A stretch of 38,273 nt of DNA, taken from positions 1 to 38,273 of the forward strand of contig JABEVB010000122.1 of NCBI GenBank assembly GCA_013044165.1, read 5' to 3'. Positions 23,255 to 31,614 of the stretch are shown here, one piece after another. The notes beneath the pieces were generated by a model. It did not search any database, had not been told where the DNA came from, and saw only the letters and a list, made by a program, of their open reading frames with translations. Source of the stretch: Phycisphaerales bacterium (GTDB taxonomy: Bacteria; Planctomycetota; Phycisphaerae; WQYP01). Position numbers and translations under genes: made by a program. Each line of letters begins with the position of its first letter. The first letter of the stretch is position 1.

Positions 23255-23283
23255 GCAATGCTCCTTGCACAAGGTCGAGCCGT

Positions 23284-24348
23284 TCAGACGTTGATCGTCG
23301 GTTCGACCTGTAAAAACCACTGGTCCTGCACCGCAATGGCGGCCTGCGCCGCGCCGGCACGAATGTTTTCCAAAAACTCCGTAAGCGGTGCATCCGCTCC
23401 CAGCGTGGCCTGACCGTACTGCAGTTCGGCATACAGACGCCCGAGCTGCCGCTGGGCTTCGCGACCGGCATCGGCGGAAAGCATCGCCCGAATTCGGTCT
23501 ACGGCTTCGAGTGAGTGCTGCACACAAAATAAAATGCTTCGCGGAAACGACGGTGCAAAAATGATGAACTCCGCAACGCGGTCGGCATTGATTTCTCCAA
23601 TGTTGGCGCGACGGTAAGCTTCGATGCAGCAGCAGCTTCGCAGCACCGACATCCATTGAATAACCTGCAACGGCCCCTGCACGGAAAGCGTCGGGGCGCA
23701 CAAGGTGGTGAATTTGGCGGCAAGAATGCGACAGGTCATTTCCACACGCTCCAGGTATTTCGCCAACTGCATGAACAGCCAAATCTGCCCGTGGTCCATC
23801 GTCTGGTCGGCGAGGCCCTGCAGCAGCAGCGAGCCGGTCAGAACCTGGCGGCATGTTTCCTGTGGGGCCTCATCAAAGCGCGCTGCCGCGTCATCAGAGC
23901 GAAACGACCAGTACAGCACGTTAAGATTTTCCCATATTTCAGCGGAAATGCTCTCCCGAATGCTGCGGGCATTTTCGCGGGCTTTGCTGATGCAACTGAT
24001 GAGGCTGTTGGGATTGGATTCATCCAGCGTCATGTGGCGGGCAATGGCGTTCATGAGGCTCATGGGCGTGGGCGCGGTCTGCTGGAGTTGCGAGAGCAGG
24101 TGGTCGTGCTGGGTAATTTGCAGCACATCCGTGCATACGCGCAAGGCAAAGTCCGCATCGAGTTCGCCGGCGCCGGTGAGCACATCCATGCTTACGACCA
24201 GCAGGCGGGCGAGGTGTTCGGCCCGTTCAAGGTATCGGCTCATCCAGTAACTGGCATCGGCCACCCGCGCCAGCAGAGCTGAGGTACCCAAGGGTGCGCT
24301 GCCAACCCGCGATCGCACTGGCTGGCTGCTGCTTAAATGTCTGTTCAT
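23284..24348 (-). CDS. Alpha-E domain protein (DUF403, COG2307)
   Basis: A 354-residue, mostly alpha-helical protein of the alpha-E family. The motif [18 protein letters not shown] (about residues 33-50) and the later [12 protein letters not shown] are the family's conserved helices with the repeated E-R pattern. The ATG at 24348 follows AAGAGG at 7 nt and overlaps the stop of the ATP-grasp gene by 4 bp (ATGA), so the two are translationally coupled. The transglutaminase gene follows after 29 bp. The biochemical role is not established; conserved linkage suggests it acts with the ATP-grasp ligase and the transglutaminase. The family call is secure. Confidence 0.92.
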   Translation of the reverse strand: MNRHLSSSQPVRSRVGSAPLGTSALLARVADASYWMSRYLERAEHLARLLVVSMDVLTGAGELDADFALRVCTDVLQITQHDHLLSQLQQTAPTPMSLMNAIARHMTLDESNPNSLISCISKARENARSIRESISAEIWENLNVLYWSFRSDDAAARFDEAPQETCRQVLTGSLLLQGLADQTMDHGQIWLFMQLAKYLERVEMTCRILAAKFTTLCAPTLSVQGPLQVIQWMSVLRSCCCIEAYRRANIGEINADRVAEFIIFAPSFPRSILFCVQHSLEAVDRIRAMLSADAGREAQRQLGRLYAELQYGQATLGADAPLTEFLENIRAGAAQAAIAVQDQWFLQVEPTINV

Positions 24349-25787
24349 GCGTTATCCTCTTCTTCCAGCACCCATGTATCTTTACTGCCGCCGCCCTGCG
24401 ACGAATTGACGACGAGGCTTCCCTTTTTGAGCGCCACGCGCGTAAGGCCGCCAGGCATCACGGTTACACGCTGGCCGCACAGGATATAGGGCCGAAGGTC
24501 TATGCGGCGTCCTTCAAAGTGCGAATCCACAATGCCGGGGTGCTGGCTCAATTGCACCACCGGCTGGGCGATGAAATTGCGCGGTTCGCTTTTGATGCGT
24601 TCGGCAAATTCGCCCCTTTCGGCGGCAGTTGCCTGATGCCCCATAAGCATGCCGTAGCCGCCCGCCTCGTTGGTGGGCTTTACCACCAGTTCATGCAGGT
24701 GTTCAAGCACATATTGGCGATCGGCGGCACGAGCGCAAATGTAGGTTGGCACGTTGGGTAAAATAGGCTCCTGCCGCAGGTAAAAACGGATCATATCGGG
24801 TACGAAAGGGTAAATGGCTTTGTCATCGGCGATGCCGGTGCCTACGGCGTTGGCCAAGGCGACATTGCCCATGCGGTAAACATTCATCACGCCCGGTATG
24901 CCCAAAAAAGAATCGGGCCGAAAACAAAGCGGATCTAAAAAGTCGTCGTCCACGCGCCGGTAAATCACATCCACACGCTTAAGTCCGGTGGTGGTGCGCA
25001 TGTATATAAAATTATTTTCAACCAGCAGGTCACGGCCCTCAACAAGCTCGACGCCCATTTGCCGGGCTAAAAAACTGTGTTCAAAATAAGCCGAGTTAAA
25101 AACGCCCGGCGTAAGAACAACAATGCAGGGTGTTTCGGACGGCCGAGGTGAAATATGCTTAAGCGCGCACAGCAAATTATGCGGATAATCTTCTATAGCG
25201 CGAACGCGGGCATTTTGAAATAACGCCGGAAATACGCGTTTCATGACCGCGCGATTTTCCAGCACATAGCTTACACCGCTGGGCGAACGACAATTATCTT
25301 CGAGCACGAGGTAGCGGCCCTGCGCATCGCGGATGAGATCGGTACCGCAGATGTGAATATATATGTCTCGCGGCACGTTGACGCCCATCATCTCGCGGCG
25401 CAGCATCTTTGCGCCATATATAAGCTCAGGGTCGATAATTTTTTCACGCAGGATAGACTGCCGATGATAAATATCGTGGCAAAACATGTTGAGCGCGGTA
25501 ATGCGCTGGACGAGGCCTTCTTCAATGGTGCTCCATTCGACGGCGGGTATAAGGCGGGGAACCAGGTCAAATGGAAATATCTTTTCGACACCGGCGGTGT
25601 CTTTATAGACCGTAAAGGTAATGCCCTGGTTTCGAAAGCACAGATCAGCCATCCGGCGACGCTGTGCCAAAGCCCCTGCGCCAAGGGTGATTAGCCGCTG
25701 GTGAACCAGTTGGTAAAATTGTCGCGGAACGCCTGGCTTCTCGAACATTTCGTCGAAAAGCCCGTCCATCTCATAGGAATCAAACAT
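24345..25787 (-). CDS. Circularly permuted ATP-grasp enzyme (COG2308)
   Basis: A 480-residue member of the CP_ATPgrasp family, predicted amide- or peptide-bond-forming ligases that activate a carboxylate with ATP. Recognisable parts are [19 protein letters not shown] (162-179 region), the nucleotide-binding [14 protein letters not shown] (368-381), DLRPYIL (430-436) and [11 protein letters not shown] (462-472) near the end, in the permuted order of this family. The start is not certain: ATG 25787 has only a distant AGGA, and ATG 25769 has no better site. It heads the cassette with the alpha-E and transglutaminase genes. The substrate is unknown; a link to peptide or polyamine-like conjugates has been proposed for the family. 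Confidence 0.92.
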   Translation of the reverse strand: MFDSYEMDGLFDEMFEKPGVPRQFYQLVHQRLITLGAGALAQRRRMADLCFRNQGITFTVYKDTAGVEKIFPFDLVPRLIPAVEWSTIEEGLVQRITALNMFCHDIYHRQSILREKIIDPELIYGAKMLRREMMGVNVPRDIYIHICGTDLIRDAQGRYLVLEDNCRSPSGVSYVLENRAVMKRVFPALFQNARVRAIEDYPHNLLCALKHISPRPSETPCIVVLTPGVFNSAYFEHSFLARQMGVELVEGRDLLVENNFIYMRTTTGLKRVDVIYRRVDDDFLDPLCFRPDSFLGIPGVMNVYRMGNVALANAVGTGIADDKAIYPFVPDMIRFYLRQEPILPNVPTYICARAADRQYVLEHLHELVVKPTNEAGGYGMLMGHQATAAERGEFAERIKSEPRNFIAQPVVQLSQHPGIVDSHFEGRRIDLRPYILCGQRVTVMPGGLTRVALKKGSLVVNSSQGGGSKDTWVLEEEDNA

Positions 25788-25835
25788 AAGGAAGTCGGTC
25801 CTGTTCTACTCGTCAGGCCAACCTCCGCCGCAGGT

Positions 25836-25865
25836 ATTATGCCCGATAGTACGAACCAGATGCAA
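25836..25865 (-). promoter_or_regulatory. Promoter of the ATP-grasp/alpha-E/transglutaminase cassette
   Basis: On the minus strand, TTGCAT (25865-25860), an 18-nt spacer and CATAAT (25841-25836) give a leader of about 42 nt before ATG 25787. This supports that start codon. Confidence 0.5.
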
Positions 25866-25914
25866 CGTTGTGGCTTATCTTGCGGAATTTTCGTATATAT
25901 AAAATCCATTTGAT

Positions 25915-25943
25915 TTTACATCCACTTTCGACATCTTTATGAT
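25915..25943 (+). promoter_or_regulatory. Promoter of the heme O synthase operon
   Basis: TTTACA (25915-25920) and TATGAT (25938-25943), each one mismatch from consensus, are separated by 17 nt. The transcript would begin near 25950, leaving a leader of about 190 nt. Confidence 0.6.
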
Positions 25944-25969
25944 GTAGGACTGTGCTTTGGTTGCCGGGA

Positions 25970-26100
25970 GGCGACTAGCGCCTTGGGCTAGGCTGAAAAC
26001 GCCGCGCAATCCGCTATGCCATTGGGGCGGGTAGTACCCCAGGCAATTGCACCGCACGCGGCAATATGCCGCACCTGACGGGCCTAAAAGCCCGCGTCAG
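25970..26100 (+). promoter_or_regulatory. Leader of the heme O synthase operon with tandem hairpins
   Basis: Three clear hairpins follow the promoter: GGCG/CGCC (25970-25982), the perfect GCGGCA/TGCCGC with a 3-nt loop (26058-26072), and CTGACG-GGC paired with GCC-CG-CGTCAG (26075-26100) around a CTAAAA loop. None is followed by a T-tract, so they are not ordinary terminators. They may act in mRNA stability or regulation; no known riboswitch is recognised. Confidence 0.35.
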
Positions 26101-26141
26101 CAGCGAGCCGCAGCAGGCCACCACCATGAAAGACAGGCTTA

Positions 26142-27146
26142 ATGAGCACCAACGATATTTGTTCCACTCCCCATTTAGCCGAGCCGAACAGCACGGCCGC
26201 AGCCGCGCGAGCCAATACGTTGGCCGCGAAGTGCTCGCTGCTGGCGGAGCTTGCCAAAATCCGTCTTACGGCCATGGTTGTTATTACCACGGGGGTAGGC
26301 TTTGCAATTTCTACCACGGGCCTGCACCACTGGCCACTGCTGCTTTGGACGGTGCTGGGCACCTGGCTGTTGGCGGCGGCGGCAGCGGCAATCAACCAAA
26401 TATTGGAAGTTGCGCCAGACAGCCGCATGAACCGCACATGCCGAAGACCTTTACCCGCCGGCGAGTTGAGCCGCTCCACCGCCCTGATTTTCGCCCTGGT
26501 AACGGCCGTGGGTGGCGCGGGCTTGCTGCTGGCTCTGGTCAACCCGCTGGTGGCGGCATTGGGAGTGGCCAATCTGGTGATTTACGCCTTCGTTTACACG
26601 CCGCTTAAGCCGCGAACAACGCTCAACACATTGGTGGGAGCCATTTGTGGAGCCATTCCACCAATGATGGGCGTAGCGGCCGCCACAGGGCACCTCACGG
26701 CCGCAGCGTGGCTGCTTGGCGCAGTGCTATTTGTATGGCAAATTCCGCACTTTTTAGCCTTGGCCTGGCTGTATCGTGATGATTACATTCGCGGTGGCTT
26801 TCGCATGCTGCCCGTTATAGACCCCGGCGGGCGCATTACCTGCCTGATGATTGTGCTCTATAGCGTGCTGCTCATTGCGGTAACGCTCGGGCTGGCTTTT
26901 TTTGGCGTCGCCGGCGGCTGGTATGCCCCTCTGGCCACAGTGCTAGGCCTGCTGCTGCTCGTGCAGGGGCTGCGACTCGCGGCCGATCACACCCGCGAGA
27001 GTGCCCGCAGAGTATTTTTGGCCAGCGTTTTATATTTACCGGCTCTGCTGGTGCTGCTTCTGGTTTGCCACACACCTGTTCATGCGGCCGTGGCCTCGGC
27101 GGCTCCGGTGGCAACTGCACCCGTGCAATTGACGCCGGCGAGGTAG
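26142..27146 (+). CDS. ctaB: Protoheme IX farnesyltransferase (heme O synthase)
   Basis: An integral membrane UbiA-family prenyltransferase, 334 residues, that converts heme B to heme O by adding a farnesyl group for heme-copper oxidases. The first aspartate-rich motif is N85-Q-I-L-E89-x3-D93-SRMNRT followed by RRPLPAG. The second is YTPLKPRTTLNTLVGA (152-167), and the HFLALAWLYRDDYIRGGF motif (203-220) is typical of CyoE/CtaB rather than other UbiA enzymes. About nine hydrophobic helices are visible. A non-conserved N-terminal extension of about 35 residues precedes helix 1. The ribosome binding site (ACAGG) is weak, so a start further in is possible. No oxidase genes flank it, so it serves an oxidase encoded elsewhere. 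DUF3179 follows after 30 bp. Confidence 0.95.
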   Translation: MSTNDICSTPHLAEPNSTAAAARANTLAAKCSLLAELAKIRLTAMVVITTGVGFAISTTGLHHWPLLLWTVLGTWLLAAAAAAINQILEVAPDSRMNRTCRRPLPAGELSRSTALIFALVTAVGGAGLLLALVNPLVAALGVANLVIYAFVYTPLKPRTTLNTLVGAICGAIPPMMGVAAATGHLTAAAWLLGAVLFVWQIPHFLALAWLYRDDYIRGGFRMLPVIDPGGRITCLMIVLYSVLLIAVTLGLAFFGVAGGWYAPLATVLGLLLLVQGLRLAADHTRESARRVFLASVLYLPALLVLLLVCHTPVHAAVASAAPVATAPVQLTPAR

Positions 27147-27176
27147 TAAACTACTCGCGCATCTTGGTATTATGGC

Positions 27177-28385
27177 ATGAAACCTACACATAATGACCCC
27201 TCTCTGCCGCCCTCATCGCCGCAGACTCCTCAAGAGCCAACACCTAAGCCACCCCAGCACCTCGGACAGCTTCGGCGCTGCATCCATTGGCTCGGTCAAG
27301 GGGGCTGGATCATCGCCCTGCTATTGGTGCTCACCGCCGGCGCTCTAATTAAAGATGTGATCATCCCCATCATGCAGGGGCACATCGTGCACATTGTGGG
27401 CGATGGCAAGCATGTTTCAAGCTATGGCTTTAATCTCCAGCCGCTGCTGGTGCCGCGCCAAGAGTTGATCGCCTCCGGCCAGTGCAAAAACTTTCTCGTG
27501 GCCTTGCGTCAGCCCAAGGTGCTTGACGTGGCCGAGGTTTCTGCAATCAACCGCCGGCTACGCGACAGTGGTGGCTTTGTGGTGGCAGCCTCACGCGTCA
27601 TAGGCGTGGTTATCAACGGCCAGGCCCGGGCGTATCCTCTGCAAATGCTTAATTGGCATGGCATCGCCAACGACACGTTGGGCGGCGATCCTATTGCGGT
27701 CATTTACGACGGCCCCTGCGACAGTTCGCTGGTGGCAAGCCGCGTCATTGACGGCAAGAAGTTGCGCTTCGCCGAGAGCGGACTGGTATACAACAGCAAC
27801 GCGTTAATTTATGACCATCAACAGCAGGCCAAGAATGAAAGCCTCTGGACCAGTATCGGAGGCAGGGCCATCAGCGGTCCGGCCGCAGCCAATCATTTAA
27901 CGCTCCATGCGATGCCTTGCTGCGTCGTACCGTGGGGCGTATGGCGAAAGCTGCATCCAAACACCACCATGATCGCCGGCGACCCGGCTCTTTACGATGC
28001 CTATCGCAAAGACCCCTACGGTGCATACTACTTTGAGTCTGGCTTATTGCGTTACCCGGTCAATCCACGGTGGGACCGATCCATCTATCGCCTAAAAGAG
28101 CCGCTCCTGCTGCTAAAACTCAACGGACATTGGCGGCCCGTGGCCTTTGCCGACCTTTTAGCCCATGCGCCCCCGCGAGATAATCCGCTGGCCGGCCGCA
28201 ACGGAACGCTAACCGTTGCAGGCAAGCGGATTACCTACCGGTGCTGGGTTTATCCGCAATCCACCACGGCGATGGTTTTATCACCTGAACACACCCCCAC
28301 AACTTACTGCCTTTTGTTTGCGTGGTACGCACAGCATCCCAACGAGTTTGCCGGAGCGCACTGGGGTGTAGCAACAACGCCGTGA
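27177..28385 (+). CDS. DUF3179 family protein with N-terminal membrane anchor
   Basis: A 402-residue protein. A Pro-rich N-terminus (1-35) is followed by one transmembrane helix (about 43-66), placing the rest outside the cytoplasmic membrane. Residues 140-265 fit DUF3179: VIGVVINGQARAYPLQMLNWHG, then DTLGGDPIAVIYDGPCDSS, SGLVYNSNALIYD and ESLWTSIGGRAISGP. The usual YCPLC-like cysteine pair of the family appears here as a single DGPCDSS cysteine. Extra cysteines (248-249, 356, 378) lie in the C-terminal half. The molecular function of DUF3179 is unknown. It is likely cotranscribed with ctaB (30 bp gap), which hints at, but does not prove, a heme or respiratory connection. Ribosome binding site weak. 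Confidence 0.85.
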   Translation: MKPTHNDPSLPPSSPQTPQEPTPKPPQHLGQLRRCIHWLGQGGWIIALLLVLTAGALIKDVIIPIMQGHIVHIVGDGKHVSSYGFNLQPLLVPRQELIASGQCKNFLVALRQPKVLDVAEVSAINRRLRDSGGFVVAASRVIGVVINGQARAYPLQMLNWHGIANDTLGGDPIAVIYDGPCDSSLVASRVIDGKKLRFAESGLVYNSNALIYDHQQQAKNESLWTSIGGRAISGPAAANHLTLHAMPCCVVPWGVWRKLHPNTTMIAGDPALYDAYRKDPYGAYYFESGLLRYPVNPRWDRSIYRLKEPLLLLKLNGHWRPVAFADLLAHAPPRDNPLAGRNGTLTVAGKRITYRCWVYPQSTTAMVLSPEHTPTTYCLLFAWYAQHPNEFAGAHWGVATTP

Positions 28386-28512
28386 TGCAGCAATGGGTGC
28401 CGGCCTCCGCAGGAGCAGTCGCCCGCCGTTGAATAGGACACTGGCGACGGGTCTATAATGGTCAGGGTGATACGCACCACTTGAGCGCAAACGACAAGGG
28501 CACCTCGGTTTT
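28386..28512. other. Convergent intergenic spacer
   Basis: A short 127-bp spacer between convergent genes. A T6 run occurs at 28509-28514 but without a convincing stem. A TATAAT at 28452-28457 on the plus strand faces the flavoprotein gene in antisense; TTGAAT lies 19 nt upstream. Neither is called as a functional site. Confidence 0.3.
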
Positions 28513-29841
28513 TTACGCACTGTGTGTGGCAGTTGCTAGCGATCGGGCGATATTCACGCCCGCAAGGCGGCCCGTGGAAAACGCAAGCTGCAAATTGTAG
28601 CCGCCGCTGGGGCCGGTAAGATCGAGCACTTCGCCGGCAATAAACAATCCGGGACACACACGCGATTCCATGGTATCAGGATTTACCTCTGCAAGGCTTA
28701 CGCCGCCGGCCGTTACCATCGCCTCTTTGAAACCGCGCGTCTGATAGACGGTAAATCGAAGCGACTTAAGGCTTTCGATGAGGTGATGCATTTGCGCCGC
28801 GGTTAACACCGCGCAGGTTTGCGTTTCGCCAATGCCCGCAAGGCGGCAGAGCACGTCCGCAAGGCGTTGAGGAATCAGGCTTGCCAGCATGGTGCGGGGC
28901 AGCCGACGGCCGCAGCCGCTTTGCCATTGCCGCATCTCGGCGGCAAGTTGTTCGCGTGTGTGGTGCCGCAGCAGGTCTATCCGCAGAGTGATGACATCAA
29001 AACGTTCGAGCAATTCCGCAACAATTTCAGATATATTAAGCACCGCCGGGCCGGAGAGGCCAAAATGCGTGAACATCAGATCATTGATGCTGGGCGCTGG
29101 TTTGCCGGTAGCAAGCCGCGGCAGAGGGCCCGGCGCCTCAATGCGAACCTCAACATCTTGAACAGCAACGCCCTGGCATTCAGCCACCCAAGACTGCTGG
29201 CATAGCAAAGGCACAATCGCCGGGCGCGGCGTTACGATGGTGTGCCCCATTGCCTGGGCGAAGCGATATCCGTCGCCTGTGGTGCCCATGCGGGTGTAGC
29301 TCTGACCGCCGACGGTTAGAAGCAGCAGGCTGGTGCTCAGGGTGCGGCCGTCGGTCAAGGTTACCGCAAAGCCCGGCGAGTCGGGTTCACCTGCACCCAA
29401 CTTCCTGACGGCCGTGGCGGCGCAGCCGGGCCCCGCAAAGGATGCAACGCCCAATTCGGCCATGCGCGCGGCCAAGGCATCTACCACTGATTTTGCCTGG
29501 TTGGAATCAGGATATATTTTGCCATCATGCTCTTCGTGCGTGGGCACGCCGCGCGCGGCAAACCACGCTCGCAGGGCATCATTGTCAAAATGGCGCAGCG
29601 CCGGGGTTAAAAAGCGTCCATTGCGCCCAAACTGCCGGATTAAAAAATCCTGGCTGCCGGCATTGGTAAGATTGCAGCGTCCACCGCCGCACACCAGTAC
29701 CTTGATGCCGGGGCGGGCGTTCTTTTCAAGTATCGCAAGTCGCAGAGCCGGCAAATTCTGTGCCAGTCGCTCCTCGCCGCAGGCGACTGCAGCCATCATT
29801 CCGGCGGCACCGGCTCCGAGGATGATTAGCTCAAAATCCAT
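28513..29841 (-). CDS. HI0933/YhiN-family FAD-dependent oxidoreductase
   Basis: A 442-residue flavoprotein. The N-terminal dinucleotide-binding motif is GAGAAG (9-14). It is followed by the family hallmark KVLVCGGGRCNLTN, a Rossmann-like LLLLTVGGQSYTRMGTTGDGY segment, and the C-terminal FAD motif GLFIAGEVLDLTGPSGGYN with LQLAFSTGRLAG. Proteins of this family bind FAD. The physiological substrate is unknown, and some relatives are annotated as aminoacetone-type oxidases without strong support. There is no ribosome binding site; the -10 box sits 6 nt before the ATG, so the mRNA may be leaderless. No cotranscribed partner is apparent. Confidence 0.92.
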   Translation of the reverse strand: MDFELIILGAGAAGMMAAVACGEERLAQNLPALRLAILEKNARPGIKVLVCGGGRCNLTNAGSQDFLIRQFGRNGRFLTPALRHFDNDALRAWFAARGVPTHEEHDGKIYPDSNQAKSVVDALAARMAELGVASFAGPGCAATAVRKLGAGEPDSPGFAVTLTDGRTLSTSLLLLTVGGQSYTRMGTTGDGYRFAQAMGHTIVTPRPAIVPLLCQQSWVAECQGVAVQDVEVRIEAPGPLPRLATGKPAPSINDLMFTHFGLSGPAVLNISEIVAELLERFDVITLRIDLLRHHTREQLAAEMRQWQSGCGRRLPRTMLASLIPQRLADVLCRLAGIGETQTCAVLTAAQMHHLIESLKSLRFTVYQTRGFKEAMVTAGGVSLAEVNPDTMESRVCPGLFIAGEVLDLTGPSGGYNLQLAFSTGRLAGVNIARSLATATHSA

Positions 29842-29847
29842 GGCGAC

Positions 29848-29876
29848 GTTATAGCTGCCAACCAGGCAAGATGCAA
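29848..29876 (-). promoter_or_regulatory. Promoter giving a leaderless flavoprotein mRNA
   Basis: On the minus strand, TTGCAT (29876-29871), a 17-nt spacer and TATAAC (29853-29848) place the transcription start within a base or two of the ATG at 29841. The -35 box overlaps the U-tract of the upstream terminator. Confidence 0.6.
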
Positions 29877-29918
29877 AAAGAGAAGGAGGCCGACAGGTTA
29901 TAACCCAGCGGCCTCCTT
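29873..29918 (-). terminator. Intrinsic terminator of the PEP-CTERM gene pair
   Basis: A perfect 10-bp stem (29909-29918 with 29883-29892) encloses a 16-nt loop that can itself pair (GGTT/AACC). On the minus strand it is followed by CTCTTTTTGC. It sits 46 bp after the stop of the gene at 29964. Confidence 0.88.
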
Positions 29919-29963
29919 AAGGGAGTCGTCAAAAAAATAACGTACCGCGCCTTAGAGCAAGAC

Positions 29964-30746
29964 TCAGGCTTTGGCGATCTTGCGGCGACGAACCAAAAGC
30001 AGGCCCGCGCCCCCCAAGCCAAGCATGGCAAGACTCGCCGGCTCTGGAGCAGCGACGGTTTGCGTGGTATCGCTGATGTTGGCCGAAGCTCCACCTGACA
30101 AGGTGATGGTGAGCACATCGGTCAGCGAGTAACTTCCGCTCGTGCTGAATGTCGTCATCGTCGTTGGCTCGGCAAACGACTGAAGCGGACTGGACGGCAG
30201 ACTCGGCGTCGCATTATACGTTGACGTTGGCGTACCATTGGGGGTAGTGCCCCAGCCATTGGCCGGATCTGCATAGCTGGTAAACGTTACGTTATCCGGC
30301 GCGATCACTGAACCACCAGCATTGGTGATGGTGCCGCTAAGCTCGTTGAGCAGCGAGACGCTGTTGCCCTGTGGCACATTAAAGCCGACTTCCGTCACTT
30401 CGATGGTGATGGTCTTTTGAGTGAGGCCGGTATTGCGGAACGCCAACTGCAACCCCTGGAGAATAGAACTGCTGCTCGTGGACGTTGTGTAGGCACTGAA
30501 GGTACCAGTGAAATCCGGTGAGGCCGAGCCAGCAGAATCTTGTACCGACATATTACCCGCGGCAGCGTCCAAGTCACCGGTTTGGTTGTCGTAAACGACA
30601 GCTTGCGATGAACCAGCCTCTTGATAGCCCAGCGCCATAGAGGTGCCGGTTCCAGGGCTGATGACGATGGAGGCGCTGGCTGCCGGCACGATGGCTGCGG
30701 CCGCCAAAGCCGCGACATACAGTTTGATGTTCATTAAAGTCTTCAT
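29964..30746 (-). CDS. PEP-CTERM secreted protein A
   Basis: A 260-residue exported protein. GGGGGAG lies about 8 nt before the ATG at 30746. The signal peptide spans about residues 1-25 (cleavage in ASASI). The mature region is Ser/Thr/Gly-rich and predicted beta-strand, with no enzymatic motif. The C-terminus (233-260) is a textbook PEP-CTERM sorting signal: A-PEP-A, a hydrophobic helix, then RRRKIAKA. Such proteins are processed by an exosortase, which is not in this window. Upstream by 102 bp on the same strand is a second PEP-CTERM gene. The two have similar lengths, leaders and domain plan, with clear C-terminal but little other similarity. Function unknown; a surface or matrix role is likely. 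Confidence 0.9.
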   Translation of the reverse strand: MKTLMNIKLYVAALAAAAIVPAASASIVISPGTGTSMALGYQEAGSSQAVVYDNQTGDLDAAAGNMSVQDSAGSASPDFTGTFSAYTTSTSSSSILQGLQLAFRNTGLTQKTITIEVTEVGFNVPQGNSVSLLNELSGTITNAGGSVIAPDNVTFTSYADPANGWGTTPNGTPTSTYNATPSLPSSPLQSFAEPTTMTTFSTSGSYSLTDVLTITLSGGASANISDTTQTVAAPEPASLAMLGLGGAGLLLVRRRKIAKA

Positions 30747-30756
30747 AAGAAAGACT
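30738..30756 (-). promoter_or_regulatory. Hairpin over the start codon of PEP-CTERM gene A
   Basis: AGTCTT (30756-30751) and AAGACT (30743-30738) are perfect complements with the ATG in the 7-nt loop. The arms directly follow the purine-rich ribosome binding site. The same arrangement occurs in the paralogous neighbour. Confidence 0.45.
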
Positions 30757-30786
30757 CCCCCTAAAAGAAGGAAACTCAGATTCGCA

Positions 30787-30829
30787 GCGGGCTTTCGTGC
30801 GGCCCAGACACAATCTAGGCCGCACCCGC
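30787..30829 (-). other. Intercistronic hairpin between the two PEP-CTERM genes
   Basis: GTGCGGCC (30797-30804) pairs perfectly with GGCCGCAC (30818-30825), and an outer GCGG/CCGC extends it across a 6-nt bulge. There is no U-tract on either strand, so it is more likely a stabiliser, processing site or weak attenuator within a shared transcript than a terminator. Confidence 0.5.
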
Positions 30830-30848
30830 CACGTTCAATTCAAAATCC

Positions 30849-31607
30849 TTAAGCAAGCGTCCCCTTGCGGCGACGCAGCAGCAACGGCAATGCTGCCGCG
30901 CCAAGCAGAGCAAACGATGCAGGCTCAGGTGATGGGATGGTTGAAACGTTGGTGCTCGTTGTTGCAGACAAGTTAAGCTGGGCACCCACCGGCACCACCA
31001 GAGTAGCGACCTGAGCGAGCGAAAAATCACCGGATCCCAGCGTATAGTTAACGGAGGTGCTAGTCCCATTGAAAGTGCCATCTGGGAGCGTTGACACGCT
31101 GGACGCCCCTGTGTTGGTAAACGACGAATAGTTGCTCAGCGTAATCTGTGCATTGTTGGGATCCACATAGCTCGTCACCGAGGCCGAGGCCGAACCAGTC
31201 GAACTGTCGGGGTAATAGGTACCCGCGAGTAAATTAGTAAGCGATGGGGGGCTTCCAACAGAACCGGCCGGGGCAAAATTGTAGTCGCTAAGCAAGATGG
31301 TAACATCTGCCGATGCGTTACCAGTGTTGGTGATGGAAATCGTATTGTCATTAAGCTGAGTGGTCGGACCACGTGTCGAAATATTGTTGCCACCGAAGCT
31401 CACGCCACCACTGGCGGTACCGCTCGCAATGGTGATGGTGCCGATGGCATTATTGATATCGCCCGTGCCATTGTCATTGATGGTAATGGGTGTTCCACCA
31501 TTGACCTGCAATTGAAGGAGTTCGGTCGTAGCGGCATTAGCGGCAACCGGCACCGCAGCCAAGGCGGCGAGTGCCAACAGACATTGAATTTTTCCAGAAG
31601 TCTTCAT
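30849..31607 (-). CDS. PEP-CTERM secreted protein B
   Basis: A 252-residue exported protein. The frame is open 26 codons further upstream, but the ATG at 31607 is chosen: GGGGGAG lies 5 nt before it and the signal peptide (about 1-25, cleavage after ANA) starts there. The middle is Thr/Ser/Asn/Gly-rich beta-type sequence without catalytic motifs. Residues 226-252 form a PEP-CTERM signal: S-PEP-A, a hydrophobic stretch and RRRKGTLA. It is first of a probable two-gene unit with PEP-CTERM protein A, which ends at a strong terminator. Function unknown. Confidence 0.9.
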   Translation of the reverse strand: MKTSGKIQCLLALAALAAVPVAANAATTELLQLQVNGGTPITINDNGTGDINNAIGTITIASGTASGGVSFGGNNISTRGPTTQLNDNTISITNTGNASADVTILLSDYNFAPAGSVGSPPSLTNLLAGTYYPDSSTGSASASVTSYVDPNNAQITLSNYSSFTNTGASSVSTLPDGTFNGTSTSVNYTLGSGDFSLAQVATLVVPVGAQLNLSATTSTNVSTIPSPEPASFALLGAAALPLLLRRRKGTLA

Positions 31608-31614
31608 AAAGACT
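31599..31614 (-). promoter_or_regulatory. Hairpin over the start codon of PEP-CTERM gene B
   Basis: AGTCTT (31614-31609) and AAGACT (31604-31599) enclose a 4-nt loop that contains the ATG. It is the counterpart of the hairpin at gene A, with the loop shortened by 3 nt. Confidence 0.45.

Noticed and set aside
30787-30829. Hairpin between the PEP-CTERM genes as a terminator
   Set aside because: No U-tract follows on either strand.
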